A stretch of 64,000 nucleotides of DNA from Trifolium pratense (GCF_020283565.1 NC_060061.1:13367362-13431361); one strand, 5' to 3'. Positions 11,986 to 37,722 are shown, counted from the first letter of the stretch. A program made the numbers and translations. The notes: generated from the letters alone by a model not told the origin.

Positions 11986-13660
11986 CAATGTTTTAAGAAC
12001 CGGACCGGACCGGCTGGTTCGACCGGTTTGACCATGAACCGGACACAGCACCGGTCCGGAAGAAAGGCCAAAACCGGTAGTCAGTGAAACCGGTAAAAAA
12101 CCATTATGAACCGGAGTGAACCGGTGGGAACCGTCGAAACCGGTGAACCGGTCACGGTTCTAGAAAACCGGCCGGGAAACGCTAAACATGGAAGCGAAAC
12201 ATTTTCTATATTTTTTTTTTATTTTATTTCAGTTTCAAACAAATGCTTACTTTTTTTTCATTTTTTCCATCTTTATTAAGTATTAACTTTTCCTGTGTAA
12301 AAAAATGTACCGTTAACTTTTCCATTTTCTTCCAAGTTTTTCATGAACAAAGAGGGAAGTTTATTTATGGAACACAAGGAATGATGACGGAGAAGAAGAA
12401 GAAGAAATCAGAGGTACACAAGAAACAACAAAACAATAACAATGGCATGTAAAAACACAGACATGAAGAGAGAACAGGGGAGGCGGCTGTGCTGTGCATC
12501 TATTTTAGTTTTTTAGGGTTTGTGTTACTAGTGTGTTATAAACTGGTTTACTGACTTTTAAAAAAAAAACAGAAAACGAATTTTTTCTAAAATTGGCAAC
12601 GAAACAAATTATTGGCTGAGTCGCGTACTAGGTCGCTTTCTTTAAGACGTTTCGCGGTACTACTCGAAGAAGTGCACTGTAGTATATCAACCGCGAAGTC
12701 CCCAGGATAAAACAGCCGTTTTTCAAATAAATACCGATAAACTACTGCACTGTAGTATCGGCCAGAATAACACCAAATATGGTACGAAATTTCGAACCAC
12801 ACTAATTGATATACGAATATCAATTCTACGGCAACAACCGTTCAAATATTGAAACAACAAAATAATTTTTGAAGAAAAAAATAGAGAGTAAGAAAGAAGC
12901 AGTTTTCTCAGAATGCAGAGAAAAAGAAGTGAGTTTAAACTGAAGAAATGAAGTGGTATTTATATATAGGCAAGTAGGGAGCTGAAATCAGAGGATTTTC
13001 AGGAGCTGAAATTGCTAAGTCAAACGAAAAAACGTGGGCAAAAGAATAGGCCACGTATTTAACATGTGTGAATTAAGGGACACGCATTAAAAGAAATTTA
13101 AATTCAAAAATTTCTTTTTCTTAGTATTAAAAAATTAATATATCACCCAAGCCCGTCCCGAACCGAGCTGAGCCGGCCGGACGGCGGCGCGCGTGTGTGA
13201 TATTCGACATTGTGTGCGGTCTCCCTTTCTTACAAAAGTGGTATATAAACACTACCAAGTAGTGTGATCTTTCCAATGCGGGACTCAAAGAGTCTTTTTT
13301 CAATTCACACTATACATGGTTCTTACACTTGTGTTTATTTCAATACCAAGTTTCCTCCAAATTCTTCATCATGTTCCAACAGTGTTATATATATATATAT
13401 ATATATATATAAGTAAATTTGGGCTTTAGAAGTTTGATTTTTAAAAAAGACCAATGTGATTTATTTTTTTTAAGGAAAAAATCTTTAGATTTCCATATAT
13501 AAAACAAGTACAAGATTTTTTATTTTTATTTTTTTATAGTAAAATAAGTTCAGACTTCAAAATTATATGAACGGTTTAATAACAATTGAACCGATCCGAC
13601 CGGTTGAACCTTAAACTGGAGGTTAACGGTTCGACCTTCTGTCCGGTTGTTAAAAAATTG
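11986..13660. mobile_element. Non-autonomous hAT-type element with 8-bp target duplication and ACCGG subterminal repeats
   Basis: GTTCAAAT occurs directly before (11978-11985) and after (13661-13668) the element, an 8-bp duplication typical of hAT transposons. The ends are inverted: CAATGTTTTAAGAACCGGAC on the left against CAATTTTTTAACAACCGGAC on the right. The first 190 bp hold about fourteen ACCGG/CCGGT motifs, and the right end has several more. Arrays of short subterminal motifs are the usual transposase-binding sites of hAT and CACTA elements. No transposase frame is visible. The interior includes a promoter-like GC-rich block near 13150-13330 and a (TA)n run. Confidence 0.8.
13385..13412. 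repeat. (TA)n microsatellite
   Basis: About thirteen TA dinucleotides in a row, inside the right half of the hAT element. Confidence 0.9.
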
Positions 13661-14139
13661 GTTCAAATTAATCATTAACACCATTCAACTTTTTGGCTGC
13701 ACATGTGTGTGAATGATAAACCGATCATAGAAGAGGTAGGTTGCGCTTGGCCCTACTATGGAGAAATAAAATAATATTAACTGAATCTAGGACTCAAAAG
13801 CTACTTGATCAGGGCCCTGGAATGGATCAGTAGGTTTCATGCAAGAAAATATATAAAAGAAGGTTTGAAGGTGATAGTTAAGATGGTGAGTAGGACCCGT
13901 AGGCCATAGTACTTTGTTGATTTTTATTATAAGTGCTTCTTCCTTTTTACACATATACTGTTAAGAAAGAAAAAAAAGTAGCTGATGAATTTAATATATT
14001 ATTTTATCTAGATTCTTCTAAAATATCATTTGCAGTATATTGGGATGAATTGAGTAGAGATTAATCTCTCGGGTCAGAATTATTATTAAAACTATTGAAT
14101 GTACACACAGCATTGCAGCATGGGAAAGCACAGGGGTGT

Positions 14140-14700
14140 ATGCCAACCTGCTGTCACGGTTGCAGCACAGAGTACCACTGTCAAGGAAGTGATCTTTGAT
14201 ATTTGCTGTCATGAAGAGAAAGACGTGTCTGGGAAAATTGCTATGTTGATATGGGTTATATGGAGTAATAGAAATAATTGGGTATAGAATGGAGAGAAGG
14301 AAATAGCACAGCAACTTGGTAACAAAGCCTTGCGGTTATGGGAGGAATGGCTAGCTGCTCAAATTATGCGAAATCGAGCTACACAAATTCTGCCACGGAA
14401 CAGCAGCAGACGCAGTGGCATAAACCGAATTTTGGTTGGTTTAAATGTAATGTTGACGCGGGATTTCACAATGTGGAAGGAAAGACAAGCTCGGGGTTGT
14501 GCGTTCGTGATCATGATGGTCGGTTTGTAGTGGCAGGTACCTCGTGGACGTATAGGCCTCTCAAATGTCATTTTTGAAACCGACTCCATAAGTATTGTGG
14601 ATGCAATCCATCATCGACTCATTCACTCAATGATATTTCTGAATTTAGTTCTTTAATTGTAATGATTAATAATGTATTGTACTTGTTCAAAAAAAATAAA
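14140..14700 (+). pseudogene. Broken LINE RNase H domain (non-LTR retrotransposon 3' fragment)
   Basis: Pieces of the RNase H-like region at the C-terminus of plant L1-type LINEs are readable in three frames. First comes CHEEKDVSGKIAMLIWVIWS with RNNWV and a TAG stop at about 14285. Next is ALRLWEEWLAAQI, then after a frameshift WHKPNFGWFKCNVDAGF with GLCVRDHDGRFVVAGTSW. After another shift comes VIFETDSISIVDAIHH. An A-rich tail (CAAAAAAAATAAAATAATG) follows near 14690. One nonsense codon and at least two frame changes mean it is not functional. Truncation at the 5' side is normal for LINEs. Family identity is from the conserved wording of this domain. Confidence 0.8.
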
Positions 14701-15159
14701 ATAATGTATTGTTAGCTTATGCGATAGAGTAATAATTTTTGTATGAACGAGGCAGTGCAGTCATTATATTATTTCTGTGTGCATTGACTGATTAGTGCTA
14801 TGCAATATGCTTTTGTCATACCATGTGCCATTCTCTATATTCTTTGTACCCTCCTGCTTATTTTATTGCATTGCATTACTGATTTACTGATTATTCTTTT
14901 CATATGATGATAAATAATGTTAATAATTACCGTTATACATTATGCTCCTGGTAGAAAAACAGACTCAAAAGAATCAAATTAGGAAAGAAAACAAAAGGAC
15001 TCAAATTTACAAAACATATGGGCAAGGGTTTTTATTTTTATTTTATATAATTATAATGAGAAGGGTTTGAATGAAGAAAAATCTTAGAGCATATGGGGCT
15101 AAGATAGTTGTACATTTTAAATAGCATTATTTTTTTTAATTAACCTTCTAATTCTCGAG

Positions 15160-15300
15160 AGAAGGGGTCCTGGTAATTTAGAGTTCAGTTTCGAGGTAAG
15201 TAAACTCTGATCAAGAATTGTTCTCATCAGGAATCGAGCTCGGATTCACCTGAACGATTCGTCCAAGAAAAGCTTATTAACCACTTGAGTTCAATGTATC
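15160..15300 (-). mobile_element. SINE-like element, family 1
   Basis: On the minus strand this reads ACTCAAGTGGTTAATAAGC, then GAATCCGAGCTCGATTCC (B-box-like), then AGTTTACTTACCTCG. The same order of blocks is seen at 16795-16925 and 40045-40200, and the tail alone at 39420-39520. This matches a tRNA-derived SINE family. Target duplications were not identified. 14700-15160 and 15300-15914 contain no supported gene. Confidence 0.5.
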
Positions 15301-15914
15301 GGTTAAAATAACATTACTTTGTTTGAAAACTATAATGTCTTTATTGCATTTGTTAACAAGACCATAGATTATTTTCCTAAAGTTTATGAAGGCATGCATA
15401 CAGTAATTTAACAGCTTGTGTTCTGTTCCAAATTAGTGATGCAAGGATTTGAATCACACACCAAAGAGCCATGCATGCTTTTTTTTTTAAGGGGGAAATT
15501 TTCTCACCCCAAAATTACTTCAAACTTCCACATTCAAATATATTATTCTCAATAATCAAGTGTTTTTGTGTCATACATTATCAAAATTATATGTAATATA
15601 TTTTACAAATGTATAGGGGTTAAAATTGTCCCTTTATCTACAATGAACCGATCAAATTTTATGAAATTTAAATCTCTTAAATAAGTTGAAAGAATTTACT
15701 CAATTTTTTGCTATAAAAAAATTCAATTGAAAAAATAAAATTCACCTTATTTTTCCAAAAAAAATCATTAAAAAATAGTCATCATTAAATAATAAAATCT
15801 TTGTACCTCTAACATAATAATTACAAAAAAAAAATGGTCCCCTCTATCATAAACTCCTCAACCTTACCTTGGGTAGAATCTATTCTCATCACCACAATCT
15901 ATCTAATCTATTTA

Positions 15915-16222
15915 GTGTATGTTTGGTTTCAATTCTGGAGCATCCAGAATTGATTCTGGACGTGTAGAATTGATTCTGACTTGTTTGGTTTCTCAAAAGT
16001 AGAATTGATTCTGCCTCCAGAATTGATTCTACTTGAAGCTAGAAATCGTAGCTTCTGATTCTAGAATTGATTTTTACACTCAAATTTTTTGTTCAACTCA
16101 CTTTTTCATGAATATATCCAAACATAAACCACTTCAGCTTAAAATCAATTTTGGCCAGAATCAATTTTACAGAATCAATTCTGCCAAAATCAATTCTCTC
16201 CGCCGCAGAACCAAACACACGC
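15915..16222. mobile_element. Tourist-like (PIF/Harbinger) MITE with TTA duplication
   Basis: TTA at 15912-15914 and 16223-16225 flanks a 308-bp element with inverted ends GTGTATGTTTGGTT and GCGTGTGTTTGGTT. Inside, the phrase AGAATTGATTCT and its complement recur many times, giving strong self-complementarity. The three-base TTA target and TIR style fit PIF/Harbinger-derived MITEs. Confidence 0.75.
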
Positions 16223-16794
16223 TTAATACTCCAAACATGTTATTCAAATTATACTAAATCACATTCTCTCTTTTGAAAATGAAATACGGAAATGAACCAA
16301 TAAAGGTAAAAACAGAAACCGGACATGACATACTCCTGTTCTGTTCTGTTCTGTGCTATGCCGTCACTTGGTAAGGTTGGGGCCATCATTAATATCTTTA
16401 TAAAATCAAATGTTACCATTTTTACTATAACAAAATCAAATATCACTTGATTTCATCTATACATATTTAATTCTATGCTAATTATAGTGCTCACATGGCT
16501 GATCTAGATTTCAGTCAAGCCAACTTTTATAAATATGTTCCCAATATTAATTATTAGTATCTTTGTTGCTTTTCTCTGAGATCTATCAAAAGATTTGCAT
16601 TAATATATGGAGAAATGTTATCAAAAGATTTGTATTCGTATTCGTATTTTATTTTATGTGAGTGATACAATGGACTCATTTTTTCTTTTTTATTAATTAT
16701 TAACTTTTGGTTTTCAAGAAAATTGTTTATAATCAAAAAAATTGTTCTTATTTTTATAAGTGGTTGTCGATTAATATTTAAAATTATAGATCAA

Positions 16795-16925
16795 GATATT
16801 TGACTCAAATGATTAATGAGGTCTCTTTAGAACGAATCGGTCGGAAGAATCCGAATTCGATTCTCAATTAGAATAATTATTAGTTAAGCTTTACTTACCT
16901 CGCGGCTGAACTCTGGAAAAAAAAA
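16795..16925 (+). mobile_element. SINE-like element, family 1
   Basis: The blocks GACTCAAATGATTAATGAGG, AATCCGAATTCGATTCTC and TTTACTTACCTCGCGG appear in the same order as in the copies at 15160-15300 (minus) and 40045-40200. The tail ends in an A-run at about 16918-16927. Neighbouring AT-rich sequence 16223-17240 has no supported gene. Confidence 0.5.
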
Positions 16926-17244
16926 AGATGATCGACAATATGTAAAATTCATAATCTATTTCTTTCTTTACAGCTAAAACAGTGACATGATTGATGAAAG
17001 TTTGATGCGAGTTTCATTTTTATTTTTCGTTATTTTAATCAAACCAATCTTAATTAAGTTATCATCTCAATCGTAAGAATAAAAATGACTATTAATTTAT
17101 ACTTCAAAATAGTGAAGTATTTAGTAAAAAAAAACAACAGAGAAATATTATCATTTAAATTTTAAATATTTTTAAAATACTAATTTACATTGAGCCACTT
17201 ATAAATATTAAAATTTATATGTAGACATTCCTTACATTTTTTCC

Positions 17245-17254
17245 TATATAAATA
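17245..17254 (+). promoter_or_regulatory. Probable TATA box of the 17321-17680 gene
   Basis: TATATAAATA lies 67-76 bp before the ATG. This would put transcription start near 17275-17285 with a 5' leader of about 40 bases. Confidence 0.55.
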
Positions 17255-17320
17255 CTAAGTAACCTTTACATAGTCACATGCATACTATTGATTGAAGCTA
17301 CTTACACTACTCAACAAAAT

Positions 17321-17680
17321 ATGTGGCCAATGGGTTGTGAAAAGAAAACTTCTCCCATTTCCACAACCATGAAGATGAAAGAAGAATCTTCCACCACCAT
17401 GGAAACCAAATCTGTTGAAGCTACAAAATCAACAATATGTTGTTGTTTGGTGACAAAACTTATGAAAAAACTGAAGAGATCACGTAGCCGCATTAGACAA
17501 GGTTCGTTTCAATGTCACTATGACCCTTTAAGCTATTCATTGAATTTTGACACAAGTGATTGTGGAAGCTTATTGGATGAAGATTACTATTATAAGTTTT
17601 GTGCTTTTTCTTCAAGGTTTGTGGCAAATCCAACAACTTCATGTCCTGTTCTTCAAGTAGCTGCAGGGAAATCTCAATAG
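17321..17680 (+). CDS. Small plant-specific protein of unknown function (YDPLSYSLNFD motif)
   Basis: A single-exon frame of 119 codons starts at the first in-frame ATG (17321) and stops at TAG (17678-17680). The frame is open 33 bases further upstream but with no earlier ATG. The N-terminal 40 residues are Ser/Thr/Lys-rich and look disordered. A Cys cluster (ICCCLVTK, about residues 44-51) leads into a basic helix-like run (KLMKKLKRSRSRIR), then the motif YDPLSYSLNFD (about residues 73-83). An acidic/Tyr stretch (LLDEDYYYKF) and a final FSSRFVANP segment follow. I recall the YDPLSY-LNFD wording from uncharacterised, often stress-responsive angiosperm proteins but cannot name the family. A TATA box sits at a suitable distance. 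No signal peptide or membrane segment is evident. Function unknown. Confidence 0.75.
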   Translation: MWPMGCEKKTSPISTTMKMKEESSTTMETKSVEATKSTICCCLVTKLMKKLKRSRSRIRQGSFQCHYDPLSYSLNFDTSDCGSLLDEDYYYKFCAFSSRFVANPTTSCPVLQVAAGKSQ

Positions 17681-19104
17681 TAATTTATTAATTAATTAGA
17701 ATAATTAAGTGGTATGTAGCTAGTTAGTATTGATTTTTTTTAAGTTTAGGAGAGTTGAGTCTTAGAAGCTCGTTAATGTCCTAGAAAACCTTGAGGCTTA
17801 GAAAGAACTTCCTTTTCCAAATGACTTAAGATCATTCATTGGTATGTAATATGTATCATTCACAAGATGAATTAAAATCATCAGGTTGTTGTTAATTTTA
17901 CTAAAATAAATATATATTGCAATATTTTCTTTCTAGTAACGTTTATTAGTGAGTTAATTTTTCTTCCTTGACCAATTCTTTTTTCTATATTTGCCATCAA
18001 TTAATAGTAGATAGAATTTCACATTTTAAAATGAATAAGTAGAATAATGGATATTAAAGAACTTCCTTTTTCCTTTTTTTTTTTTTGTGGAATAAATTAT
18101 GCTCATATGAATTACTTGTAAGGTGTAAGATGACAAGTGTTTTAACAATATTGTATTAAATACTCCATAAAAATAGATTTTCTCTTAAAAATTAAAATAG
18201 ACAATTTGTTAAAGTATTAGCTAGTTATATAAATTTGTATACAAAAGTTGCCTTTTTTTTTTAACTCCTTAAACAATATTTTAATGACACTTGCTAATAT
18301 TTAATGAATTACTATAGTAGTACTTTTATCAATTTGCATTGACATTAATGTCGTCAACACTGAAGATGGGCATGTTACTTAGTTAATTAATGATTATTCT
18401 TTTAACATTATATATGGAACAATGTTTACTCATGGTCAGAGAAAAAGTAGAACATGATCTAGGACTCATGCACTTTTTTAATGGATCCTACTATAAATTA
18501 GTACTGTTAAAATATTAGTTAAAAAATTTAAAAGAAAGTAATTTTTTAATCATTTTTATATTTTTAGAAAGTAAATTATACAAATTTTTATGATATTTAG
18601 TTTTTTAACTAATGTCCTTGGAAAACTAGTTAGTATTTTTCTTTTTTTAATTTTTTCAAACGTATTAAAATAAATGTATAAATGAAAGACAAGAATGATA
18701 TATATCTTTTTACAATAGTAAATTTAATAAGTATTGATGTACGTATTTTCGATTACCATAGTGAAAAATAGTGAATTAAGAACAATGTAAGCAGTATTAA
18801 CTATATGATAGAAGTGGAAAAAAAAATTAATATTGTATTGCAAATTTTGAAAAGGTCAATTATTTTAGGACAAATTCATTTTGCAAAAAGGTCAAAATAT
18901 TTTAAACCGGAGAAAGTAGTATTCTCGAAAATGCATGGATCCTCTCAATTTTTATTCTCATATTTTCTCAAGATTCCAATCTTAACCATCAATCAATTTT
19001 TCTCTCATTCTACAAATTCGAAAACCTTGGCCTCTTTTTATTTTAATAGCCAAGATTTTCACATTTCTTTTCACATGAGAATTCTAATCCATTATAGCAA
19101 TAAG
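17681..19104. other. 3' flank and AT-rich intergenic region
   Basis: The first part presumably includes the 3' UTR of the small gene. Beyond it are poly(T)/poly(A) runs and no recognisable gene. The 117-codon frame at 18805-19158 has no recognisable domain and runs into the TRIM-like repeat, so it is treated as chance. Confidence 0.4.
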
Positions 19105-19500
19105 GAGAACACAACCCAAAAGACAAGTTTAAATAGGTGGAAGAGTTTCATGACTTAGTTAAGTACCATATCGAGCACTTTGATATACTTGATGGGAGAC
19201 TCTTAACATTGCCACGCCCTTTAATAATTGACGTCCACAACGATTTTCACTTTATCGGTACTGACCTGATGGTAGCTCTCTCCTTTCGGCGACTTCACTC
19301 ACATGTCAATGTTCGGTGGAACACCTTAATCCATCATATAGGTAGACTTTTCCGTGACTTGGCTCTCAACAAAAGCACCAATGGATATGACTTAAGCACC
19401 TGAAGAGAACACAATCAAAAAGACTAATTCAATAGATAGGTAAGTCTCATGACTTAAGTACCACATTGAGTATTTTGATATACTCGATGTAAAACTCCTA
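19105..19500 (-). mobile_element. TRIM-like miniature LTR element
   Basis: Two direct repeats of about 100 bp (19105-19206 and 19405-19500) share GAGAACACAA, TCATGACTTA, AAGTACCA, TTTGATATACT and ACTC-TTA/CTA blocks. They flank roughly 198 bp of unrelated interior. Near the right repeat, TTGGCTCT (19363-19370) resembles the complement of the TGGTATCAGAGC initiator-Met-tRNA primer site, which would place the element on the minus strand. There is no coding capacity. The repeats differ substantially, so the insertion is old. 19501-20307 beyond it shows no supported gene. Confidence 0.5.
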
Positions 19501-20307
19501 ATTCTTTCACATTAAGAATCCTATAAACTAATCTACCAAAAGCAGAATCATATAAAAAAAACAATGAAATTGAAAATCACACTAGTGCAACTGTGCAAGT
19601 GTTAGGTTGAAATTAAATGTAATCTATTAATCGTAGTGGAAAGTGATCACGTTCCAGCTGCAGAGACATGTATATATGTAGCATATTCTACTCTTCTACT
19701 AGGTTGTGTGTTGTGGTGAATGAATGGAGAAGTGTGTGTGGGAGAGTGTGATAAGCTAGAGATGTTATTTCTTGAAATATGGGAAGTCATGTGCAGGGTC
19801 AGCTACACAAATATATGTTACTACTATGAGACAAAATTCCGCAAATAATGGTTAACAAAATTAGCACCAACACACATGGTTTAGGTTACAAATCATTTGG
19901 ATTTGCCCCTGCCACAAATTTAAACTAGTTAGTCTCTTAAATAGATATTAGGAGTATCTGATTTTATAAGTATCTCAAAAATTATTGTAAACATAGGTGA
20001 CAACAAAGTCCATAGGATTCTTAGTAAAACAACAAAAGAAAATCCATAGTATTCCAAATTGTTGGTCTAAATTTAAACAATTCTACTCCAGTCAAAACCC
20101 CAACATAGGCTATTCCATCCTTATGTGTACTCACCAGTTGTATAAGGCAGAAAGATATGAAAATAATTCAGTAGTCTTACTTAATCCTCGATCTTGTTAA
20201 TAATAATAATAATTAACACATTTCCTTAGAGACTTGCTATGTGTAGCTAATATATGCCAGCCTATTGACCTTTTTTTAGTCTTGCCATGGTTTTTTTGTG
20301 TTATATA

Positions 20308-20565
20308 CTCCCTTCGTCCTATTTTATAAGATATTCTTTGACTAAATGCACTATTTATATATCTTGTTTTGATTGTATTTTTCTAAAAATATATAAATGT
20401 AAATATTATTATATAAGATCCTGTTTGATTTGTTTCGATGTATATTTTTAAAATATCAAATTTCTATAATTTTTACTGTATAGAATTAAAGATATTCGTA
20501 ATCAAAAGTATGTATTGACATACGTATAGTGGTCAAAGAGTTCTTATATTTTGGGATGGAGGGAG
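20308..20565. mobile_element. Stowaway MITE (Tc1/mariner-derived)
   Basis: TA dinucleotides at 20306-20307 and 20566-20567 flank inverted ends CTCCCTTCGTCC and GGATGGAGGGAG. The CTCCCTCCGTCC terminus with a TA target is the Stowaway signature. 258 bp, no coding capacity. Confidence 0.88.
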
Positions 20566-20861
20566 TATAAACTCATATTATTAGCTTTTGTTAACAGTTA
20601 ATACGATTGTTCTTCCTTATAATCTCTTTTTATATTTTGAAAAAAGTTTTGAACTAACCAGTGTATATACTGAAAACACGGCCAGTCGAAGACGAAGACC
20701 AATTTAACTTGATCACTTGAGTTAACTCGATCACTTGAGTCAATGAAAGTCAAAACACAAAATGTGTCTAATTGGTTGTCATAATCGATATATACTCCTC
20801 TAGTTACTATTATAAATAAATTTAACTTTTTTGCTACATTAAAAAAGTGATATATGAAACT

Positions 20862-20965
20862 CACTTAGGTTGGTCTGGTGGTATTGGCTTGAGACCTGAA
20901 AGTATGTTCCTCTCTTAAGATCTCAGGTTCAATTCTTTCACTTTGATATTTTGGAAGTTATAATA
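20862..20965 (+). mobile_element. tRNA-derived SINE-like element
   Basis: TTGGTCTGGTGGTATTGGC (A-box-like), then GAGACCTGAAAGTATGTTCC, then CTCAGGTTCAATTC (B box close to GGTTCAANTC). The spacing is that of a tRNA-derived SINE head. Tail and target duplications are unclear. Confidence 0.5.
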
Positions 20966-21082
20966 GAAGACACAGCTAACATCGATTTCTATTTGAAAGG
21001 ATATGGTTTTAGTTTTTCTTTCAAACATCAAATGCACAATTTCCTCTCTATGCTAAATGATGTCATAGGAGAGTTATTATGA

Positions 21083-21153
21083 GATAAAATAAAATCTAAC
21101 ACTATTTTAAGATAATAAGATAAAATAAAATCTAACACTATTTTAAGATAATG
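21083..21153. repeat. 36-bp tandem duplication
   Basis: GATAAAATAAAATCTAACAC with the following 16 bases occurs twice in succession, starting at 21083 and 21119. It lies about 0.6 kb beyond the CHR4-like stop codon. No function is apparent. Confidence 0.85.
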
Positions 21154-21766
21154 TAATATTTTATAAAATTAAATTTTACCTGAACATACTCACTCATTAC
21201 ATGAGTAATTTGGAATTTATATCTACCTTGGAGAACAAGTTGACAAGAAATTAAAAAAAAATCCATATTAAGAGTTCAAACATTTTGCAATGTCTAGGAA
21301 ATAAAAAATTAGGAAAATTCAGAGATTCCATTTAATTCTATTAGATGAATAACAAATAACAGATTATCAGTTTTCACATAATACATGTTGCTTTTAAATT
21401 CTAAAAAAATAACATTTGTAGAATTGAGCTCTTTAAAGGAGATGGCATGACCTACCAAAGGCATACTTCACAGTTCATACTAATACAAGGTGTAAGGATT
21501 ATATGAAGAATTATTGTTGTCCCATTCCAATTGCGAAAATGCCATGCAATAATAGACAAAAAGGGCAACAAAGTACAAACAATACACAGCAAGCAACACT
21601 ATATATTTCATTTCACTTGGAGAAAAAACTTTACATGTTCTCAACAATACTATATTTGCTAGTTCACTCACTGTCATACCTACAAAATTTCTAGCACATT
21701 GGTGAAAAGGCTTCAGCAGCAAGAAAGAATATGGTTTCAATATTTTAACAAAAGACACTACTACAG

Positions 21767-35809
<14,043 letters not shown>

Positions 35810-37500
35810 TTTAGGTGCAGATGATTTGATTTCCTTCTTTATTCACATGTGCCCTGCATAAGAAATCAACACTTTCGCCATCAGCATGTCATCGGTAGGT
35901 CCACAACAAGCCAATACTGCAAACAATAATAAATGAAAAATAGAATTAAACAATAACTATATATTAACCCTTGTAATCAACAATATTTCTCATAACCAAA
36001 TTAAGTAAAGTTCAACAATCACCAGAAAAAGGATTAAGGAGTGTGCCAAACTAGAGAACCGTTCACCAATGCTACTAGAAGTCCTATGCATTTTTCGTTC
36101 ATTTAAGTTGTGACTTATTTCAACATTAATGAATTTAGAAATTCCAACCAAGGTAAGTCATGAGATAGGTCTTAGGTAAGACTGAAACCCCGAGGTTGAA
36201 GTGAATAACATAGTAGCTAAATAGAAAAGTAATTTCTAACTTGATACTTGTTAAGATATTGAATGAGTCCATGGAATGTAGAATAAATTAGCGTCATAAT
36301 GTTGTCCGTCGCAGATCGCATTGTAAGAGCAGTTTGCTCAAACTTTGCTACGCTACAATGCTATGGCGCCTATAGTTGCTACTTTACAATAGTTTATAAT
36401 AAAAAATAGCGTATCACAGAACAGTAGCGATTTCTTCAAAAAAAAATTATGCTATAATGACACTGTCATGACTATTTAACAACATTGTGTGTCATACAGC
36501 AAATTTTGCAAGTTTGGTTGGAAAACATGCTAATATCAGTCAGCTAGGCTTACAAATGAATGTGGCAATCAAAGTTAAGCAGAAACGACGTGATGTGCAC
36601 AGCAAGCATTTGCAACTATATTGACACACCAAGCAGATGATATGTTTTCGTTTCAGAATGAAAATTTTAGGCCCCCATTTGCAACTATATTCACACACTA
36701 AGCAAACAAAAAAACTTGAAACAAATATTTCTTTCCTACACCTAAAACCAACAATTCTCCCCCTCCCCCCAAACAAAAATCATAGTATAAAACATTTTCT
36801 CGAGATACTATAAGATTTGCAATTTTGCCGCAATCCAAAATCATCAATGAATCCAACCAAATCAGATTATTCAAATCAAAATAGACACACAACTAAGCAA
36901 CACTTTGATGTTAAAACTATTAAATGTACTAAATCTAACATAATAAAATCCAATCTAATGAAACATACACAATAAACAGCTAGCTAGTCGCTGAATTTCA
37001 ACAACACACAAAAAAATTTCTCATGAAAACCAGCAATTAACTCCAAAATGCTAAACCATTATCATGCACATTAAATTAAACTTACAAACAACAAAACTCA
37101 TAAACCCATTTAAATCACTATTCAACTGAAGAAACCAGTTCAAAATCCAAGTAACATTCAAGCTAATTAAAATCAAACAAATTGTGCAACAATTAAACAC
37201 ATACTGGCTTAAAAATCAAGAAGAAAACAACACCTAGCTGAAATTCAACATAAACAAAAACAAAAACCCCAAAACCAACAGAAGCAAATAAAAAAATCAG
37301 CAAAAACAATAGAAATTAAGAAGCATACCAATATTTTCGATGGATCAAAGATGAATAAATAGATGAATTGCATGAAATTGAAAAGGGAATTGAGAAAGGG
37401 GCAAAGGAAGTGTTTAGGGCTTGGATGAGATGGATACAGCACCGAGAGATTCGAGGAGAGAGAGAAAACGAGAAAAGGGCAGACAAATGTATAAATAGAG
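35810..37500 (-). promoter_or_regulatory. Likely 5' UTR, leader intron and core promoter of the CHR4-like gene
   Basis: On the minus strand a TATGCAG acceptor precedes 35853, giving a 44-base leader segment before the ATG at 35809. A donor (ATTG before GTATGC) ends a possible first exon at 37329. That exon and its upstream side are CT-rich on the coding strand (GA runs at about 37440-37660 on plus), typical of plant leaders. Around 36290-36490 the leader intron holds TAGCG-rich self-complementary sequence that may be another MITE. A TATA-like string (plus TATAAATA, 37490-37497) reads TATTTATA on the gene strand, so its role is uncertain. Confidence 0.45.
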
Positions 37501-37714
37501 AGAGAAAGATAGAATAGGTTTGTGATGTTTGTGTTTATAGAGAGAGAAAGTTTTTTAGAGAGAGAAAGACACATACAAATACGGATTCGCCGGGGTCATA
37601 GGACAAGCTTAAGATCTGACATGGCACAGTGGAAAGAGAAAGTTTTAAGAGAGAGAGAGAGTTGTTGCTGTTAGTTTCAACCTTCGAAAAAGGATGATTC
37701 CACTCTGAATATGA

Positions 37715-37722
37715 CACGTGGC
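37715..37722. promoter_or_regulatory. G-box / ABRE-like element
   Basis: CACGTGGC lies about 390 bp before the predicted CHR4-like first exon end. The CACGTG core is bound by bZIP and bHLH factors, and with GC it matches ABA-responsive elements. Whether it serves this promoter is inference. Confidence 0.35.

Noticed and set aside
16033..16257. 74-codon plus-strand frame
   Set aside because: Lies mostly within the Tourist-like MITE 15915-16222 and is built from its repeated AGAATTGATT units.
18805..19403. 117- and 88-codon plus-strand frames
   Set aside because: They overlap the TRIM-like element and have no recognisable domain.
36540..36892. Overlapping minus-strand frames in the CHR4-like leader intron
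   Set aside because: They lie between the predicted leader donor and acceptor, with no domain and strong C/T-run bias.
37484..37500. TATAAATA as a confident core promoter
   Set aside because: It reads in the plus direction while the nearby gene is on minus; kept only as a low-confidence note.
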